DNA from: an uncultured Flaviramulus sp. | GTDB taxonomy: Bacteria; Bacteroidota; Bacteroidia; Flavobacteriales; Flavobacteriaceae | Direction: 5' to 3' | Length of the DNA stretch: 64,000 nucleotides | Assembly: GCA_947487155.1 (NCBI GenBank) | Contig: CANKVS010000003.1 | Span: 28,787-92,786 of the forward strand | Shown: positions 1 to 7,814 of the stretch, piece after piece | How the letters are laid out: the number at the start of each line of letters is the position of its first letter | Position numbering within the stretch: the first letter of the stretch is position 1 | Made by a program: the position numbers and the translations under genes | The notes under the pieces: generated by a model | Told to the model about the DNA's origin: nothing | What the model saw: the letters and a program-made list of their open reading frames with translations, nothing else | The model's database searches: none

Positions 1-1
1 A

Positions 2-691
2 GCAAGTTCTTCTAGGCGTAAACTAATTGTTACTGATGGTTCATTTTCAATGGATGGAACAATAGCTCAATTAGACAAAATATGTGATTTGGCAGATACT
101 TATAATGCACTTGTTATGATTGATGAATGCCATTCAACTGGCTTTATAGGCAAAACAGGAAAAGGCACACACGAGTATCATAATGTTATAGATCGTGTCG
201 ATATTATTACAGGGACTTACGGAAAAGCTTTAGGCGGGGCATCAGGAGGTTTTACAGCAGCTAGAAAAGAAATTGTTGATATTTTAAGACAACACTCAAG
301 ACCCTATTTATTTTCTAACACTTTAGCTCCAGCCATTGTTGGTGCATCCATTAAGGTGTTAGATATTATTTCTAAATCAACAGCCTTAAGAGATAAATTA
401 GAAAGTAATACCAAATATTTCCGATCTGAAATGACTGCTGCTGGTTTTAATATTATTGAAGGCACTCATCCCATTGTTCCAATCATGTTAGGTGATGCTA
501 TAGTAGCTCAAGAATTTGCTAAACGGCTATTAGAAGAAGGTATTTATGTTATTGGGTTTTTCTTTCCTGTGGTTCCAAAAGGAAAAGCTAGAATTAGAGT
601 TCAACTTTCCGCAGCACATAAAAAACAACATATTCAAAGCGCTATAAAAGCGTTTGTTAAAGTTGGAAAAACATTAAAAGTAATCGACTAA
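2..691 (+). CDS. kbl: Glycine C-acetyltransferase (2-amino-3-ketobutyrate CoA ligase), C-terminal part
   Basis: The reading frame is open from the left edge, so the N-terminal ~170 residues lie outside the window. The enzyme joins glycine and acetyl-CoA (or cleaves 2-amino-3-ketobutyrate) in threonine degradation, in the cytoplasm, using PLP. Visible family marks are the DECHSTGF stretch, which positions the cofactor, then TGTYGKALGG, whose Lys (codon at 224-226) should form the Schiff base, and the C-terminal domain ending RIRVQLSAAH. An ATG at 50 lies inside the conserved TDGSFSMDG segment and is internal, not a start. No partner gene such as threonine dehydrogenase is visible. The family (alpha-oxoamine synthases) is certain. 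Kbl is preferred over BioF or serine palmitoyltransferase because of the overall motif spelling. Confidence 0.9.
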   Translation, partial: ASSSRRKLIVTDGSFSMDGTIAQLDKICDLADTYNALVMIDECHSTGFIGKTGKGTHEYHNVIDRVDIITGTYGKALGGASGGFTAARKEIVDILRQHSRPYLFSNTLAPAIVGASIKVLDIISKSTALRDKLESNTKYFRSEMTAAGFNIIEGTHPIVPIMLGDAIVAQEFAKRLLEEGIYVIGFFFPVVPKGKARIRVQLSAAHKKQHIQSAIKAFVKVGKTLKVID

Positions 692-853
692 TTGTCACAC
701 ATAAAAATACGTTTATAATGGTGTATTCAAATTATTAAATAATTCTATTTTGTATGAATTTGTTTATTAAATTTACAATAATAAAAATAATGTTTAACTT
801 TAAATATTATTTACAGTACCCCAATAAACACATATTCATTAATATAATTAGTT

Positions 854-1444
854 ATGAAAAGATTTATACTGCTTACTATTCTTTTAATTTCTGCGGTTTC
901 ATATTCTCAAAAAGAAGGTGAATCGCATGCTAAAAAAACAAAATTTAGTTACACTAATAATGGTTTAGAACCTGGTATTTTATCGGTTTCCGTAAATGGC
1001 ATGAAAAAGGATGCTATGTTTAATAAAGCTAAGGAATGGATAAAAGAAAAATACGGAGACTCAAAAGATAAAATTGAAGAAACAAATGATGGTGATGCAG
1101 AAAAAGGAAAGAAAATCAAAAAAATTAATTTAAAAGGGTTTACAGAAAGTGCTATATGTTTTAATAAAGAAGCTAACTATTTCTGCAGAAAAGCAAACTA
1201 TACCATTGAATTACAGTTTAAAGATGGGGAATATAAGTTTAAACCCAAAAGGCTGTCTTATAAACCAGAACCAAATAAAAAGAAGAAAAATATACGGTTT
1301 GACAGAAGCGATTTTCATTCTTCCGAAGGAAAAATAAATACTGGTTTTGCAAAAGTACCAGCTCAAATAGAAACACTTTTTAACAACTTAAACAAAAGTC
1401 TTTTAAATTATTTAACCAATAAACCTCAGGAAGACGAGTGGTAA
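854..1444 (+). CDS. Secreted protein, DUF4468-like
   Basis: A 196-residue protein with a clear signal peptide (MKRF, hydrophobic stretch, cut after SYS-Q near residue 19), so it is exported to the periplasm or beyond. The mature part is very Lys-rich. It carries a central pattern (KAKEWIKEKYG, then GFTESAICF, then YTIELQFKDGEYKF) that resembles the DUF4468/TBP-like-fold domain of small Bacteroidetes envelope proteins. No catalytic residues are evident. The gene stands alone, 160 bases after kbl and convergent with the downstream regulator. The function is not known, and the family assignment comes from memory of the pattern only. Confidence 0.7.
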   Translation: MKRFILLTILLISAVSYSQKEGESHAKKTKFSYTNNGLEPGILSVSVNGMKKDAMFNKAKEWIKEKYGDSKDKIEETNDGDAEKGKKIKKINLKGFTESAICFNKEANYFCRKANYTIELQFKDGEYKFKPKRLSYKPEPNKKKKNIRFDRSDFHSSEGKINTGFAKVPAQIETLFNNLNKSLLNYLTNKPQEDEW

Positions 1445-1537
1445 AATAAAAAAAGGGAAAGCATTATATCCTAATTTAATAGGACGCCACTACCTTAAAA
1501 TGCAGTATAGGTCTTAGACAAACTTGCTAACCTTTTG

Positions 1538-2398
1538 CTACAAGTCCACCTCTAATTTATAACCCACACCATGAACATTAACAATGTTTATGGATGGGTC
1601 GTCTTTAAACTTTTTTCTAAGTTTAGAAATAAACGTATCTAAGCTTCTATCGACATAAACACCATGATCTTCCCAAATTTTCTTTACAAGAATTTCACGT
1701 TTTACAACCTGATTCTGGTTGGCACTAAGCATTGTTATAAGTTCACATTCTTTAACCGATAGCTTTATTTCAATACGTTCTTTAATAAGTTTATTTTGAT
1801 CTTTATAAAATTTATAATGTCCAATTTTTGAGTAAGGTAAAGCCTCCTTTTCAGAACTTGTTTTATCATGAAATTTTATTTTATATAAAAACCCAAAAGT
1901 AGCTAAAGCAATAAAAATTATTAGAAATAAAAAATAAGGATTCTTAAAAAATAAGGGTGATTTATTTTCAAGAAAAAGAACCTTAATAGTGTAACAGTCT
2001 GTTGGTAGCTTTCTCTCTAAACACGGAATAATATCATTCTCGGTTAAGCCTGTAATTTGATAACTATACGACACCTCTTCATTTTCGCAATTAATAACTT
2101 CAACAATATAACGTTTAGGTAATTTGGCCATATTTAAACTTCGCTTAGTAAAAGCCACTAAACTATCTGGAGCAATAGATAAGGTATTTTGAAAAGAAAT
2201 TTCGTAATGGTTATCGGCAGTTTTAATAATGGGGAGTATCAAAGATGTAGAATCGTTACTCGCTAACATTAATTTATTACCAACATCTCTTAAAGCGACT
2301 TTAACCGTTTCAGAAAAATGAGTTTGAGGCTCATCATTTGTACAATCAACCAGCATAAAAAATAATATGGTTAATAAAAGAAAAATGTGTTTTTTCAT
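1538..2398 (-). CDS. Membrane-anchored winged-helix transcriptional regulator (C-terminal DNA-binding domain)
   Basis: 286 residues in the order: signal peptide or lipoprotein-like leader (hydrophobic to residue ~18, then DCTN), periplasmic domain of ~135 residues, one membrane helix (FLFLIIFIALATFGFLYKI, about 155-173), and a cytoplasmic OmpR/PhoB-type winged helix (about 190-284) with the recognition-helix region VDRSLDTFISKLRKKF and the wing VHGVGYKLE. This would let an envelope signal act directly on DNA without a kinase. The order is the reverse of ToxR/CadC, which have the winged helix at the N-terminus. The gene is divergent from the yceI-like gene, which is a plausible target. The ligand is unknown. 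A cysteine near residue 19 could be a lipid-attachment site. Confidence 0.82.
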   Translation of the reverse strand: MKKHIFLLLTILFFMLVDCTNDEPQTHFSETVKVALRDVGNKLMLASNDSTSLILPIIKTADNHYEISFQNTLSIAPDSLVAFTKRSLNMAKLPKRYIVEVINCENEEVSYSYQITGLTENDIIPCLERKLPTDCYTIKVLFLENKSPLFFKNPYFLFLIIFIALATFGFLYKIKFHDKTSSEKEALPYSKIGHYKFYKDQNKLIKERIEIKLSVKECELITMLSANQNQVVKREILVKKIWEDHGVYVDRSLDTFISKLRKKFKDDPSINIVNVHGVGYKLEVDL

Positions 2399-2625
2399 GA
2401 TAATATTTGAAACAGTTAAATAGATGAAACCAACATAATTAAAAGAATTATTAAACTCACAAATAAATGATTGCTTTAATTATTTGGTTACACCTCACAA
2501 TTTAAAAACAATAAAAAGAAACAGATGAAAATTTTCAACTTTTTGCACCTGTTTCACACTTCTTTTACATTTTTTTCACAAAAGAAGAACAGGATGCATC
2601 TAGTTTTACAGGAAAATATAAACAG
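2399..2625. promoter_or_regulatory. Divergent intergenic region between the winged-helix regulator and the YceI gene
   Basis: 227 bases of AT-rich DNA from which both genes must be transcribed. The string AACAGATGAAAA occurs near 2519 and again at 2619 across the YceI start codon, and related AGATGAAA words occur near 2421. These could be regulator contact sites or chance in AT-rich sequence. No clear TAnnTTTG box was found. Confidence 0.35.
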
Positions 2626-3201
2626 ATGAAAAAAGCAACAATTTTATTATGTCTTCTTTGTTCAATAATTAGTTTTAGCCAACAAGAAGTATTAATTAAC
2701 ACCAAAGCAAGTATTGTAAATTGGAAAGGATCAATGCTTTTTAGTTTTGGCGGACATCATGGTACAGTTAATTTTAAAGACGGTAAAATTATTAAAACAA
2801 ATAATAAAATTACTGGCGGAACTTTTACGGTAGATATGACCTCACTAATCAATACAGATGGCGGTTATAGTGAAGATTTGGTAAAACATTTAAAAGACGA
2901 AGATTTTTTTAATGTAAAAGAATACCCAATAGCAAAACTGATATTAACCAAAGTAGAATACAATGATAATGGTTTATTAAAAATGCATGCCAACCTTAGT
3001 ATAAAAGGTATTACAAAACCAGTTTTATTTGAAGCCAAATTAAATTCAGATAATACGAAATTAACAACAAAATTTAAGATAGATAGAACAGATTGGAATA
3101 TTATTTATGGAGCTAAAGGCGTTGTTAAAATAAAAGATTATGCAATTTCTGACGCTATAGAATTTGATGTTATTGTAATTTTTGGTGAAGATAAATGTTA
3201 A
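2626..3201 (+). CDS. YceI-family periplasmic lipid-binding-like protein
   Basis: 191 residues with a signal peptide (MKKATILLCLLCSIISFSQ, cut before QEV). The mature protein shows the YceI pattern: VNWKGSMLF near the start, the GGTFTVDMTSL segment, DEDFFNVKEYPIAKL, the ANLSIKGITKPV core and FKIDRTDWNIIYG near the end. The family forms a lipocalin-like barrel that binds polyisoprenoid or fatty molecules in the periplasm. Its role in Bacteroidetes is mostly unestablished. The gene overlaps the next one by 7 bases, so the two are probably co-transcribed, and it is divergent from a membrane-bound regulator that may control it. Confidence 0.9.
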   Translation: MKKATILLCLLCSIISFSQQEVLINTKASIVNWKGSMLFSFGGHHGTVNFKDGKIIKTNNKITGGTFTVDMTSLINTDGGYSEDLVKHLKDEDFFNVKEYPIAKLILTKVEYNDNGLLKMHANLSIKGITKPVLFEAKLNSDNTKLTTKFKIDRTDWNIIYGAKGVVKIKDYAISDAIEFDVIVIFGEDKC

Positions 3202-4154
3202 TAATAACACGCATCTTTCTTTTCATATTATTTTTAGTATCTAATACATTTTGTCAACAAAATAGCTATAAAAAAACGTTGTGGACTGTAGCATGGAGTC
3301 CTAACGGAAAATATATTGTTGCTGGAGGTAATCAAGATGAATTAAAACTATTTGATGGAAATACTTTAAAGCTAATTAAAACGTATCCTATTAAAGAAGT
3401 ACAACTAAGTAGATTAAAGTGGCATCCTACTAAAAATAGACTTGCAGTTATAACGCAAAGTAAAACATTTAAGGCAAAAATCCTTAATCTAGATAATGAT
3501 ACTTGGACTGATTTAAAAGGATTAAAAAACAGCTTTAGAGCGTTAGGGTGGAATTATACAGGTGAACTTTTAGCTATTTCAGAGCTTGAGAGTTTTGTTT
3601 CAATTTTTAATATTAATGGCACTCGTATAAGTAGGTTTAGAGCAGATGAAAAGGGAGTTGCAGGATTAGATTGGCACCCTAAGAACAATATATTAGTTAC
3701 TGTTGGTTCTAAAGTTGGGATTTTTAATCATTTAGGAGACACTCTAAAAATATTTAAAACAAGAAAAAAAGAACCTTTTTTACTTTGTGTAGAGTGGCAT
3801 AAATCTGGTAAGTTTTTTGCTGTTGGGGATTATGGTGATTTGGAAAAAGCAGAAGATAAATTAGTGCAATTTTGGGATGTTGAAGGAGTTAAAATCAATG
3901 AAATAAAAGGTAGTATTGGTGAATACAGAAACCTTAGATGGAATCCTAGAGGAACAAAATTAGCCACAGCAAGTGATGCTTTAAGAATTTGGTCTAAAAA
4001 AGGGGAATTGTTATCCAAATCAAAATCTACAAACGATTATTTATGGGGAATAGATTGGAGTCCTAACGGAAAATATATTGTTACATCAAGTGCAAAAGGA
4101 CATATTGCTATTTGGGATAATAAAGCTAATAAGATTAAGGAGTTAGAATACTAA
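3195..4154 (+). CDS. Secreted seven-bladed WD40 repeat protein
   Basis: 319 residues. A hydrophobic leader (residues 1-20, ending NTFCQ) suggests export. Seven repeats can be counted, each centred on a W-x-P/W-x-x-x-G motif: AWSPNGKYI, KWHPTKNRL, GWNYTGELL, DWHPKNNIL, EWHKSGKFF, RWNPRGTKL, DWSPNGKYI. Several are followed by a closing IWD/FWD-like strand. That number makes one complete beta-propeller and no other domain is present. Such proteins are usually binding scaffolds and no catalytic role is visible. It begins inside the end of the YceI gene (ATG overlapping the stop region), which suggests translational coupling. Repeats 1 and 7 share 27 identical bases. Confidence 0.85.
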   Translation: MLIITRIFLFILFLVSNTFCQQNSYKKTLWTVAWSPNGKYIVAGGNQDELKLFDGNTLKLIKTYPIKEVQLSRLKWHPTKNRLAVITQSKTFKAKILNLDNDTWTDLKGLKNSFRALGWNYTGELLAISELESFVSIFNINGTRISRFRADEKGVAGLDWHPKNNILVTVGSKVGIFNHLGDTLKIFKTRKKEPFLLCVEWHKSGKFFAVGDYGDLEKAEDKLVQFWDVEGVKINEIKGSIGEYRNLRWNPRGTKLATASDALRIWSKKGELLSKSKSTNDYLWGIDWSPNGKYIVTSSAKGHIAIWDNKANKIKELEY

Positions 4155-4156
4155 TC

Positions 4157-4483
4157 TTGTTTTTTGTAATTAAAGAAATTCTAAAAACTTATTACTATAT
4201 AGATGGGAAGAACAATAATGTGACATTTTCATATCCACATTCCTTTACTTACACTCCCGAATCTTTTTTAACACAAACTATAGAAGAACGTTTTGTTAGT
4301 TTAATGAAAAACAGCTCTCAATTAATAAATTCAATTTCTCAAAAAGAAATTACCAATTACTTGAAAATTGACCCTACCAAGCTTTCTAAACTGATAGGTG
4401 TTGAACATTTCATAACCTTCCGAAAAATTGAAAAGTCTAAAAGAAAACCCTTCAACAATGAAGTTAGGATTAGCAGAGGTTAG
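4157..4483 (+). pseudogene. Remnant of a Crp/Fnr-family regulator gene
   Basis: An open frame of ~108 codons starting at a weak TTG directly after the WD40 stop. Its first part (KTYYYIDGKNNNVTF, then SFTYTPESFLTQ) matches the second half of a cyclic-nucleotide-binding-fold domain. Without a gap it then reads TIEERFVSLMKNS and SQKEITNYLKIDPTKLSKLI, which matches the start of the Crp helix-turn-helix region. The first ~45 residues, the ~60-residue segment between the two parts and the end of the DNA-binding domain are missing. The simplest reading is a decayed gene with an internal deletion. A short functional protein is possible but unlikely. The call rests on pattern memory, not alignment. 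Confidence 0.6.
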
Positions 4484-4574
4484 AGATGAACGAACTAGAA
4501 AGGTGTTTTAGTTATTGAAAAGTCCATTCATCAAAATAAAAAAACTTTAATACCTTTAAAAGCTAATAAAACTT

Positions 4575-5255
4575 ATGAATAGAATTGACCGACTCATTGC
4601 TGTTTTAACCACTTTACAATCGAAGCAAAATGTAACGGTTCAATTCATTGCTGATAAATATAACATTAGTGAAAGAACAGTATATAGAGACTTAAAAGCA
4701 CTTGGTCAAATTGGAGTTCCTATTAGTTTTGATAATTATAAAGGATACTCCATTCTTCAAGGTTTCTTCCTTCCTCCTATTTCTTTAACAAGCGAAGAAG
4801 TCAGCTCGTTAATTTTAGTGTCTAAGTTATCTGAAAAATTTACAGATAAAACTGTTAAAAAACATATTGAAAATGCTATTATTAAAATAAAAGCAGTATT
4901 AAAGAGTAGAGAACAAGATAAAATCAACTTTTTACAATCTCAAATTAAAATACACATTCCTCCAAATGAAATAGATTCTTCTAACTATTTAACTGAAATA
5001 CAACACTCTATAACCAACAAACAGCGTTTAGAAATAATTTACACCAATAATAAAAAAGAAAAAAGTAATAGAGAGATAGAACCTATTGGTTTAACGTTTT
5101 ATTCTAATCAGTGGCATTTAATCGCTTGGTGCTGGAAACGAGAAATGTATAGAGATTTTAAAGTCAAAAAAATAAATACTTTGAAAAATCTTAATACTTC
5201 CTTCAAAAAAATGAATCATTTAAGCATTAATGACTATATAAAATCTTTGGAATAA
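4575..5255 (+). CDS. HTH plus WYL-domain transcriptional regulator (YafY type)
   Basis: 226 residues. The N-terminal helix-turn-helix (about 3-55; IADKYNISERTVYRDLKALGQIG) is the HTH_11 type. A linker (FLPPISLTSEEVSSL) leads to a WYL domain (about 140-215; EPIGLTFYSNQWHLIAWC, then YRDFKVKKI). WYL regulators respond to small ligands or nucleic acid and often repress a neighbouring gene. The next gene, 64 bases on, encodes a zinc-ribbon protein and is the likeliest target. The length is slightly short for the family (about 230-320) because the C-terminal extension is lacking. The ATG start is well placed just before the HTH. Confidence 0.88.
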   Translation: MNRIDRLIAVLTTLQSKQNVTVQFIADKYNISERTVYRDLKALGQIGVPISFDNYKGYSILQGFFLPPISLTSEEVSSLILVSKLSEKFTDKTVKKHIENAIIKIKAVLKSREQDKINFLQSQIKIHIPPNEIDSSNYLTEIQHSITNKQRLEIIYTNNKKEKSNREIEPIGLTFYSNQWHLIAWCWKREMYRDFKVKKINTLKNLNTSFKKMNHLSINDYIKSLE

Positions 5256-5319
5256 TTTTTTAAATTACTGACATAGGGCTGTCAGTGAGTCCTCTTAGTT
5301 TTGAAAAAATTAAATAATT

Positions 5320-5583
5320 ATGGAAAAATATAAAAACTGTCAAAGTTGCGGAATGCCCTTAAAAAAATCTCCTAATGGAGGGGGCACAAATGCAAATGGT
5401 AGCATTAGTAAGGTTTATTGTTTTTATTGTTTTGAGGATGGGAAATTTAAAAATCCTGACTGGACTGTCAATCAAATGCAGAACTTTGTAAAAGAAAAAA
5501 TGAAAGGCATGGGGTTCTTTATGGCTCTATTTGCTAATTCATTTGCAAAAAAAATACCTAACCTTAAAAGATGGAAAAAGTAA
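5320..5583 (+). CDS. Small putative zinc-ribbon protein
   Basis: 87 residues. Two CxxC pairs (CQSCGMPL at residues 8-11 and YCFYCF near 35-38) bracket a Gly/Asn-rich turn, the layout of the putative zinc-ribbon family PF12674. The C-terminal half is a helical region with VKEKMKGMGFFMALF and a basic tail. The function is unknown. This family commonly sits near transcriptional regulators. It follows the WYL regulator and its stop codon overlaps the start of the HEAT-like gene (TAATG), so these genes are probably one transcript. Confidence 0.8.
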   Translation: MEKYKNCQSCGMPLKKSPNGGGTNANGSISKVYCFYCFEDGKFKNPDWTVNQMQNFVKEKMKGMGFFMALFANSFAKKIPNLKRWKK

Positions 5584-6206
5584 TGAGTATTATTCAAAAA
5601 TTAGCCTCATCACAAAACCGAAGAGATGAAGCACTTAACCAGGAATTAGCGAAAGAAATTATTTTAGAACAAAACAAAAAAGCAATTAGAGAATTAGTTG
5701 AAAACTTATCTAATAAAAAAGCAATTCAAAATGACTGCATTAAAGTACTTTATGAAATTGGAGAACATGCTCCTAATTTAATAGCACCTCATTTAAACAC
5801 GTTTATTAGTTGTTTAGACAGTAAGAATAACAGATTGCAATGGGGAGCGATGACTGCAATTTTCACACTTACAAAAGTTTGTTCAAAAGAAGTATTTACA
5901 AAACTTCCAGTTATTCTAACTTCGGCAGATAAAGGCTCAGTAATTACTAAAGACAATGCCATAAATATTTTAATCGAGTTATGTTCTATTGAGTCTTACT
6001 CTAAAGATGCGTTTACATTACTAACAGAACAATTATTAAAGAGCCCAACGAATCAGTTACCCATGTATGCTGAAAGATGCATTCCAATAATAAACAACAA
6101 CAATAAAGAATCTTTTATTAAAACACTTACATTAAGACTCAATGATATTGAAAAAGAAACGAAGAGGAAGCGTGTAGAAAAAGTGATAAAGAAATTTAAT
6201 AAATGA
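5583..6206 (+). CDS. HEAT/ARM-repeat-like protein
   Basis: About 207 residues, all helical in character, with repeated helix-pair units such as IKVLYEIGEHAPNLIAPHLN and LQWGAMTAIFTLTKV typical of HEAT-like scaffolds. There is no signal peptide or membrane segment, so it is cytoplasmic. The ATG at 5583 is preferred because it overlaps the upstream stop as TAATG. An in-frame ATG at 5571 would add four residues. The length is that of small stand-alone HEAT proteins of unknown role. It is probably co-expressed with the zinc-ribbon gene. No catalytic residues are seen and a partner cannot be named. Confidence 0.72.
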   Translation: MSIIQKLASSQNRRDEALNQELAKEIILEQNKKAIRELVENLSNKKAIQNDCIKVLYEIGEHAPNLIAPHLNTFISCLDSKNNRLQWGAMTAIFTLTKVCSKEVFTKLPVILTSADKGSVITKDNAINILIELCSIESYSKDAFTLLTEQLLKSPTNQLPMYAERCIPIINNNNKESFIKTLTLRLNDIEKETKRKRVEKVIKKFNK

Positions 6207-6256
6207 AGAAAAGGCAGAAATCAATTTTCATTTTGAAAATTTCTGAAATAAAAACT

Positions 6257-6290
6257 AAAACCAACCAGACAATTAGGAATGATTGGTTTT
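6257..6290. terminator. Likely bidirectional terminator
   Basis: Arms AAAACCAA (6257-6264) and TTGGTTTT (6283-6290) form an eight-pair stem with an 18-base loop. They lie between convergent genes (HEAT-like on plus, small secreted protein on minus). The A and T tracts on each side would serve both strands. Confidence 0.55.
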
Positions 6291-6325
6291 AATAATATAT
6301 TTAGGTTACACTAGCTAATTATAAT

Positions 6326-6565
6326 TTACTTGCTAATATATACTCTATCGTTATTATTTTTTGAAAACACATATACCAATTTATCATCAGAATTCATGTA
6401 AATTGATTCTACTTCCCATCCTTCAGCTTGCGAAGCTTCAATTAAACACTTACGTACATCTGGGTTTTTTAAATTTAATTCTGAGTTAACGATGGTATCT
6501 GCTTTAACATTAAAAGATATTAAAAGTGCAAATGCAGCTACTAATAATTGTAATTTTTTATTCAT
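6326..6565 (-). CDS. Small secreted protein of unknown function
   Basis: 79 residues with a good signal peptide (MNKKLQLLVAAFALLISFNVKA, cut before DTI), leaving ~57 mature residues. The mature part has one Cys, the phrase EASQAEGWEVESIYMNSDDKLVYVFSK and no known motif. Its size and strand pattern suggest a single small alpha/beta fold in the periplasm. The gene is followed by a hairpin shared with the convergent HEAT-like gene and lies 54 bases from the LD-carboxypeptidase start side. I do not recognise the family. Confidence 0.65.
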   Translation of the reverse strand: MNKKLQLLVAAFALLISFNVKADTIVNSELNLKNPDVRKCLIEASQAEGWEVESIYMNSDDKLVYVFSKNNNDRVYISK

Positions 6566-6619
6566 CTAAAATCTATTTTAAGGGTTATTAAAAATCAAGC
6601 CGCAAGAATATTGCATATT

Positions 6620-7639
6620 TTAATAATCCTTAAAAATAATAGCTGAGTGTTCATTATTAACGGTTAACGTTACTGTTCTCCCTAAAATCATAGCGCGATT
6701 ATCTTTTTCATGACCAGCAGGCATGTCAAATGCTATAGGAAAGTCGTAATTAGAAAGCGCATCTAAAATAAGTTGCTCTATAGATGTTCCCCAAAGGGTT
6801 GTATTTTTTCGCATTTTACTCATATCTCCAACAATAACACCTTTGCAATTTTCAAAATACCCAGCACGTTTTAAACTTTGTAACATACGGTCTATATGGT
6901 ATTTGTATTCACCAATTTCTTCAATAAATATTATTTTTCCAGACGTATCAATGCTTGTTTCAGAACCCAACATAGTATGCAACATGGTTAAATTACCACC
7001 AACAAGTTGTCCAGAACTTGTTCCCAATTTATTGTATTTAGATCCCGTTAAAGTATACTTTAAAGGCTTCCCAAAAATCGCATCTTTAAAGGTTGAAATG
7101 GTTTCTTTAATAGTACTTAAATCGTCTTGCAAACTGGTACACATTAAAGCATGAATAGATTGAAATCCTCTGTTATGAATTTGATTATGTAATGCTGTAA
7201 TATCAGAATAACCAATAATCCATTTAGGGTTCTTTTTAAATTTTGTGTAATTTAATTTATCTAAAACTCGCACCGTTCCGTAGCCACCACGCGCGCACCA
7301 AATAGCACTAATTGTAGGGTTATCTAATGCGCTTTGAAAATCTTCACAACGCTCCTCGTCAGTTCCTGCAAAATGGTTAGCTTGATTAAATACATGCTTT
7401 CCAACAACAACGTGTAACCCCCAACTTTTAAGAAGTGCTTTAGCTTGTTCAACTTCTTTAGTTCTATTTTTTAAAACGCCTGAAGGTGCAACAATAGCAA
7501 CAGTATCACCTGCTTTTAAATACGGTGGTTGTATCAATGTGTTGGTTTTATTAGATGATAATTCTTGCGCAGAAACAGGTTCTTTTCCAAAGAAAAAAAC
7601 AGCACAACACAAGATAGTAATTAATAAGATTTTAGACAT
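6620..7639 (-). CDS. LD-carboxypeptidase (peptidase family S66)
   Basis: About 339 residues. The start at 7639 (MSKILLITILCCAVFFFG) gives a proper signal peptide. An in-frame ATG 15 bases upstream is less likely. S66 enzymes remove the terminal D-Ala from the L-D bond of muropeptide tetrapeptides in peptidoglycan recycling. Visible marks are VAPSGVL near the N-terminus, CARGGYGTVRVLDKLNY, the nucleophile in GYSDITALH (Ser near residue 145), the Glu-bearing FIEEIGEYKYHIDRM segment and the catalytic His in FDMPAGHEKDN. All triad positions look intact. The signal peptide suggests a periplasmic enzyme, unlike cytoplasmic LdcA of E. coli. Confidence 0.9.
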   Translation of the reverse strand: MSKILLITILCCAVFFFGKEPVSAQELSSNKTNTLIQPPYLKAGDTVAIVAPSGVLKNRTKEVEQAKALLKSWGLHVVVGKHVFNQANHFAGTDEERCEDFQSALDNPTISAIWCARGGYGTVRVLDKLNYTKFKKNPKWIIGYSDITALHNQIHNRGFQSIHALMCTSLQDDLSTIKETISTFKDAIFGKPLKYTLTGSKYNKLGTSSGQLVGGNLTMLHTMLGSETSIDTSGKIIFIEEIGEYKYHIDRMLQSLKRAGYFENCKGVIVGDMSKMRKNTTLWGTSIEQLILDALSNYDFPIAFDMPAGHEKDNRAMILGRTVTLTVNNEHSAIIFKDY

Positions 7640-7710
7640 AATGTAAAAGTACATTTTTTTTCTAAATCGCTTTGTAATTGTGTACTTTTGTGACTTGTTA
7701 AAATCTTAAC

Positions 7711-7794
7711 GTCATTACGAGGAGAGAGCGACGTGGTAATCTTTTCAAAATTTAGCAGATTGCCGCAATTTTTTATCAAAAATCTCGCAATGAC
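7711..7794. repeat. Dispersed intergenic imperfect palindrome (copy 1)
   Basis: 84 bases bounded by GTCATTACGA at the left and TCGCAATGAC at the right, which are inverted copies with one mismatch. Inside are GAGAGCGACGTGGTAATC and CAGATTGCCGC, also seen in the copy at 58207-58299. It lies between the LD-carboxypeptidase and metG promoter regions and could act as a hairpin in the transcript or be a small non-autonomous mobile element. Confidence 0.7.
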
Positions 7795-7814
7795 AGTTTA
7801 ATTTGAATTTCATA

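Noticed and set aside
7803..7814. TTG start of metG at 7803
   Set aside because: ATG at 7815 gives the normal N-terminus [18 protein letters not shown].
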